The notes under the pieces: generated by a model | Told to the model about the DNA's origin: nothing | Seen by the model: the letters and a program-made list of their open reading frames with translations, nothing else | The model's database searches: none | Assembly: GCF_002160525.1 (NCBI RefSeq) | Contig: NZ_NFKT01000017.1 | Coordinates: 33,557 to 97,556 of the forward strand | Direction of reading: 5' to 3' | Source of the DNA: Lachnoclostridium sp. An169 | Lineage (GTDB): Bacteria; Bacillota; Clostridia; Lachnospirales; Lachnospiraceae | DNA length: 64,000 nucleotides | Part shown: in pieces, positions 61,690-64,000 of the stretch | How the letters are laid out: every line of letters begins with the position of its first letter | Position numbering within the stretch: position 1 is the stretch's first letter | Translations under genes and position numbers: made by a program

Positions 61690-62892
61690 CTATCTTTTTT
61701 TAAGTCCGTACCGACTATATCCTCTGAATATAAAAGGCAGCAAAACAATAAATAATACACTGTACAGAAACATCAGGAATGAAATCTGACGGAATACAAA
61801 CGGCCCGATCTGGAAAAGGTTCGGTGTCCTTACAGCATTAAAAATATTGGTCAATACAGTCGGCAGCAAATTGAAAAATGCATCAAATGCGGGTAATGCC
61901 CTTGCGATAAACGGCATCATACAAAGCAGGAAAAACGGAATGCATATCGCCAGATTAGGCGTGTGCATTTTTACAGTTACCAGCATAGTCAGTGCCGCGC
62001 AGAACATTGTTGCGATGTAACCGCCTGCAAGAATCAGTAAATAATATTCTCCATACGTCATAACATAAATGCTGTAGGGATCTCCTAACTGATACGGCGT
62101 GAAAAATCCGCTCGTTCCCATTACTGCAAAGGAAATGAAAGATAATATTCCCACTCCGATCCAATAGACAACAGTTGACACGAGGATTCCCGCGATAATC
62201 TTGTTTTTTATTGCCTTCGATCTCCCATACTTAGCGGCCAAAAAGACATCCTCTGTTCCCGGACGGAACTCTCCGGAAAAAATACCGGCTGCCAGAAATC
62301 CTATGATCACTGCCATCAACAGTACATAGGTTTGTACATACATTGTCATCGTATCCCAGGAATCTTTCGCTTCGAACATAAGAGGTATTTCTATCTTTTC
62401 ATAAATACTTTCCAGATAACTTCTCTTTTCAGGTGTAGTCCCATACTCTTCCGCCATTTTTTTCATGTTGTCTTGGTAGATCGTATAGATATCCTGTAGT
62501 TGTTCATCTGAAAGCTGATACACTACACTTTCATTCCATTCCGAATCCGGAGTCATTACATCAATTACAAAGCTATAGATATCGTAATATGACTGTACCT
62601 GCTTTCCCCATTCCTCCTCCGGTAATCCATCGGGATACTTAGCTGATAATTCTTTGTAATCTTTTATCACCTGAGCAATTACCTCTGGTGTCAGATCTCC
62701 TTTCCACTGATTTTTATCTTCAGCCAGAAGCCGTCCCGCTTCAATCCCCGTGTGACTCTGCCCCTCTTCATCCGTATAACTCATGCTCCCGATCGCCATA
62801 CCGGAATAAATAATCGTCACCACAAGCACTGCCGCAAGCAAGACCTGATTAATCCGCTTTGAAAAAATCTTTTTCAGCTCAAATTTCAACAT
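61690..62892 (-). CDS. ABC-2-type permease
   Basis: A 400-residue exporter permease. Helix 1 (about 18-36) is followed by an extracellular domain of about 150 residues (40-195), then five helices (about 198-220, 245-270, 285-310, 320-340, 375-395). The FRPGTEDVFLAAKYGRSKAIKNK block near 225-250 is a common coupling region. The ATG at 62892 overlaps by 14 bases the frame of an ABC ATPase fragment, its natural partner, of which only the last 52 codons remain. The gene is clearly more A+T-rich than cstA. Without the ATPase it is likely nonfunctional unless one is supplied in trans. Confidence 0.82.
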   Translation of the reverse strand: MLKFELKKIFSKRINQVLLAAVLVVTIIYSGMAIGSMSYTDEEGQSHTGIEAGRLLAEDKNQWKGDLTPEVIAQVIKDYKELSAKYPDGLPEEEWGKQVQSYYDIYSFVIDVMTPDSEWNESVVYQLSDEQLQDIYTIYQDNMKKMAEEYGTTPEKRSYLESIYEKIEIPLMFEAKDSWDTMTMYVQTYVLLMAVIIGFLAAGIFSGEFRPGTEDVFLAAKYGRSKAIKNKIIAGILVSTVVYWIGVGILSFISFAVMGTSGFFTPYQLGDPYSIYVMTYGEYYLLILAGGYIATMFCAALTMLVTVKMHTPNLAICIPFFLLCMMPFIARALPAFDAFFNLLPTVLTNIFNAVRTPNLFQIGPFVFRQISFLMFLYSVLFIVLLPFIFRGYSRYGLKKR

Positions 62893-63037
62893 CAACTTTA
62901 TCACCTGCTTTCTCTCCAAAATACAGAAGAAATGCATCCTCCAGTGTTGCCGCTGTCTGTACTGCGTTCCCGGTCGGCGGAGTCTTCGAAAGGACTCTCA
63001 GCTCCACTCCGTCAGATACTGTCCTTATTGACGGACG
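62879..63037 (-). pseudogene. C-terminal end of an ABC ATPase, joined to foreign sequence
   Basis: A 52-codon frame containing SDGVELRVLSKTPPTGN and TLEDAFLLYFGEKAGD, typical of the last 40 residues of ABC-2 exporter ATPases. Walker A, signature and Walker B regions are missing. Upstream of about 63037 the sequence belongs to the fibronectin-III gene, in another frame. The break marks a deletion, insertion edge or assembly join. Confidence 0.7.
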
Positions 63038-63503
63038 TTATAACGGAGAAATCGTACGTTTTATACGATGCTGAGCTCGAACTGCTCCAGCCAGTCCACT
63101 CCGTCACATAGTAGCCCGATAGATTGTCCGGGTCGCCGGTGCCGGAGACGCCCTCTCTCGCTCTTACCTCTACCTCGTAGGTAGGATTGATAACGCCTTC
63201 TGCATTTCCTGTGTTTGTAAAGGTGCAGGTGGTCTCCCGCTGAACCGTCTTTGTCTCTACCTTTGTCTTTTCTCCGGCAGTGCCGTCAAAGTGTCCGTAA
63301 AGGGTCACTTCATACTCAAAGATATCCAGCCCGCCGGTGGTTTCCGGCTTATCCCAGCTGGCTTTTAAGCCGGTTTCTGTCAGTTCCAGCTTCAGATTTG
63401 TTGGCGCAGCCGGTACACCCGCCGCAAAAGCGGTCATTGGCAGCATCCCCAGCAGCATACACAGGGAAAGCAGCAGCGCCGTCAGTTTCCTTTTTGCTTG
63501 CAT
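63012..63503 (-). CDS. Secreted fibronectin type III protein, probably cut short
   Basis: A 163-residue protein with signal peptide (MQAKRKLTALLLSLCMLLGM, cleaved near AFA at about 27) and one fibronectin type III domain (about 30-150: PTNLKLELTETGLKASWDKP, then EYEVTLYG and EVRAREG). The last residues are low complexity and the stop lies inside the ATPase fragment frame, so the original C-terminus is probably lost. The ATG at 63503 has AAGGAG upstream. It follows a sortase-anchored protein gene and may have been the next gene in a surface-protein operon. Confidence 0.75.
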   Translation of the reverse strand: MQAKRKLTALLLSLCMLLGMLPMTAFAAGVPAAPTNLKLELTETGLKASWDKPETTGGLDIFEYEVTLYGHFDGTAGEKTKVETKTVQRETTCTFTNTGNAEGVINPTYEVEVRAREGVSGTGDPDNLSGYYVTEWTGWSSSSSASYKTYDFSVITSVNKDSI

Positions 63504-63532
63504 TTGGTTTCTCCTTGTCAAATAAGATTGCT

Positions 63533-63558
63533 TATCCTTTGGTATGTACCAAAGGATA
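63533..63558. repeat. Perfect hairpin before the fibronectin-III gene
   Basis: TATCCTTTGGT-ATGT-ACCAAAGGATA has 11-base arms and a four-base loop. It lies 30 bases before the start codon on the minus strand and has no T-run after it. It may affect translation or be a terminator fragment for the upstream surface gene. Confidence 0.6.
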
Positions 63559-63667
63559 GAAGGGATATTCCTTCTTGAAAAGGATACCGGCTGCGCCGGA
63601 GCGGGCTGTGGATTTTGCACGAAGCCCGCCCGCAGGCGCTTTTGCCGGTTTTGTTTATTACTCAGCC

Positions 63668-64000
63668 TTATTTCCCGGCCGCCGCCTTTTTCCGCCTGTA
63701 GAACAGCATTCCCAGCACGCCGCCGCAGGAGGCCAGCATCAGGCTGATCCACAGCGCCATATCGCTGCTGTCCCCAGTCTGGGGGCTGCCGGTTCCCGCT
63801 GCAGGGATGGCTTCAGTCTGCACATATTCACAGACCGCACAGCCGCGCTCTCTGGAACCTTCTTTGGTCTCGGTGGCCTCTTTGGTTACTTTCCAATCGC
63901 CGTAGATATGGTTTGCCACATTCAGCCTTTCGCCGCAGGAGCATTCCTGCCAGTGCTCGGTATCGTCATATTTCCATGCTTCATCATGGATGCTGTGTTC
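63668..64000 (-). CDS. C-terminal end of a sortase-anchored surface protein
   Basis: The visible 110 residues run off the right edge. First come HWQECSCGERLN and HIYGDWKVTKEATETKEGSR with CAVCEY, a Cys/His repeat found in Firmicute surface proteins. Then a linker and the cell-wall sorting signal SPQTGDSSD, a hydrophobic helix (ALWISLMLASCGGVLGMLF) and the charged tail YRRKKAAAGK. Sortase would cut between Thr and Gly and couple the protein to peptidoglycan. The N-terminal domains are outside the window. A downstream fibronectin-III gene lies 164 bases on. Confidence 0.82.
   Translation of the reverse strand, partial: EHSIHDEAWKYDDTEHWQECSCGERLNVANHIYGDWKVTKEATETKEGSRERGCAVCEYVQTEAIPAAGTGSPQTGDSSDMALWISLMLASCGGVLGMLFYRRKKAAAGK

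Overview
The window looks like chromosome of a gut-type Clostridia, most likely Lachnospiraceae. The evidence is the set of gene families: BceRS/BceAB-like peptide-sensing ABC modules, PRRFGK-type AAA-ATPases, a GntR/LacI-type AraR, a PdaA-like deacetylase, a T-box leader and sortase-anchored surface protein. Start sites have strong AGGAGG-type ribosome binding sites and promoters are TTGACA/TATAAT-like. No rRNA, tRNA, CRISPR array, integrase or transposase was seen. The species cannot be named from the sequence alone.

Layout. 1-2.8 kb: the end of aroB, then an A+T-rich metalloid-type operon (ArsR regulator, ArsP-like permease, Cys-rich thioredoxin-like protein) behind a near-perfect promoter and operator. 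2.8-5.1 kb: VanH-like D-lactate dehydrogenase, HAD phosphatase, small DUF3784 membrane protein. 5.3-12.6 kb: two-component system, lipoprotein, ABC ATPase and permease, then a PdaA-like deacetylase; the same TTGAC direct repeat lies before the regulator and before the lipoprotein. 12.6-17.8 kb: L-arabinose operon araR-araD-araA-araB. 17.9-19.3 kb: truncated AAA-ATPase and a methyltransferase remnant. 19.3-26.8 kb: a BceRSAB-like module whose regulator gene overlaps a sialate O-acetylesterase gene and, upstream, a Gfo/Idh/MocA oxidoreductase gene. 27-34.5 kb: DUF1275 protein, LysR with YczE-like partner, and a catabolic-looking aminotransferase/dehydrogenase/transporter operon under a divergent MerR-family regulator with a classic 19-bp-spacer promoter.

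34.5-44.8 kb: a tightly packed minus-strand array. In transcription order it runs AAA-ATPase/nuclease, SPFH protein, zinc-ribbon protein and TPM protein (like Bacillus YdjI/YdjG/YdjH), response regulator, kinase, ABC ATPase, FtsX-type permease. This reads as an envelope-stress unit. 45-46.2 kb: small secreted His/Cys-rich protein followed by an ECF sigma gene and its anti-sigma partner collapsed by a deletion. 46.2-48.7 kb: SGNH hydrolase, LysR regulator, flavodoxin. 48.7-50.7 kb: a Septu-type (PtuA/PtuB) anti-phage pair. 50.8-55.3 kb: GH1 and GH2 glycosidases. 55.4-57 kb: cysK and a divergent Rrf2/IscR-like regulator sharing an operator. 57-59.4 kb: DUF1349 protein, MATE pump and a TetR remnant. 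59.5-61.7 kb: a CstA-family transporter preceded by a complete T-box riboswitch with a probable isoleucine specifier. 61.7-64 kb: ABC permease, a C-terminal scrap of its ATPase joined to an unrelated fibronectin-III gene, and the end of a sortase-anchored protein.

Strongest leads for something new: the T-box in front of cstA, the envelope-stress array, the sigma/anti-sigma deletion fusion, the Septu locus with its promoter-proximal dyad, and the several matched regulator/operator pairs readable directly from the DNA.
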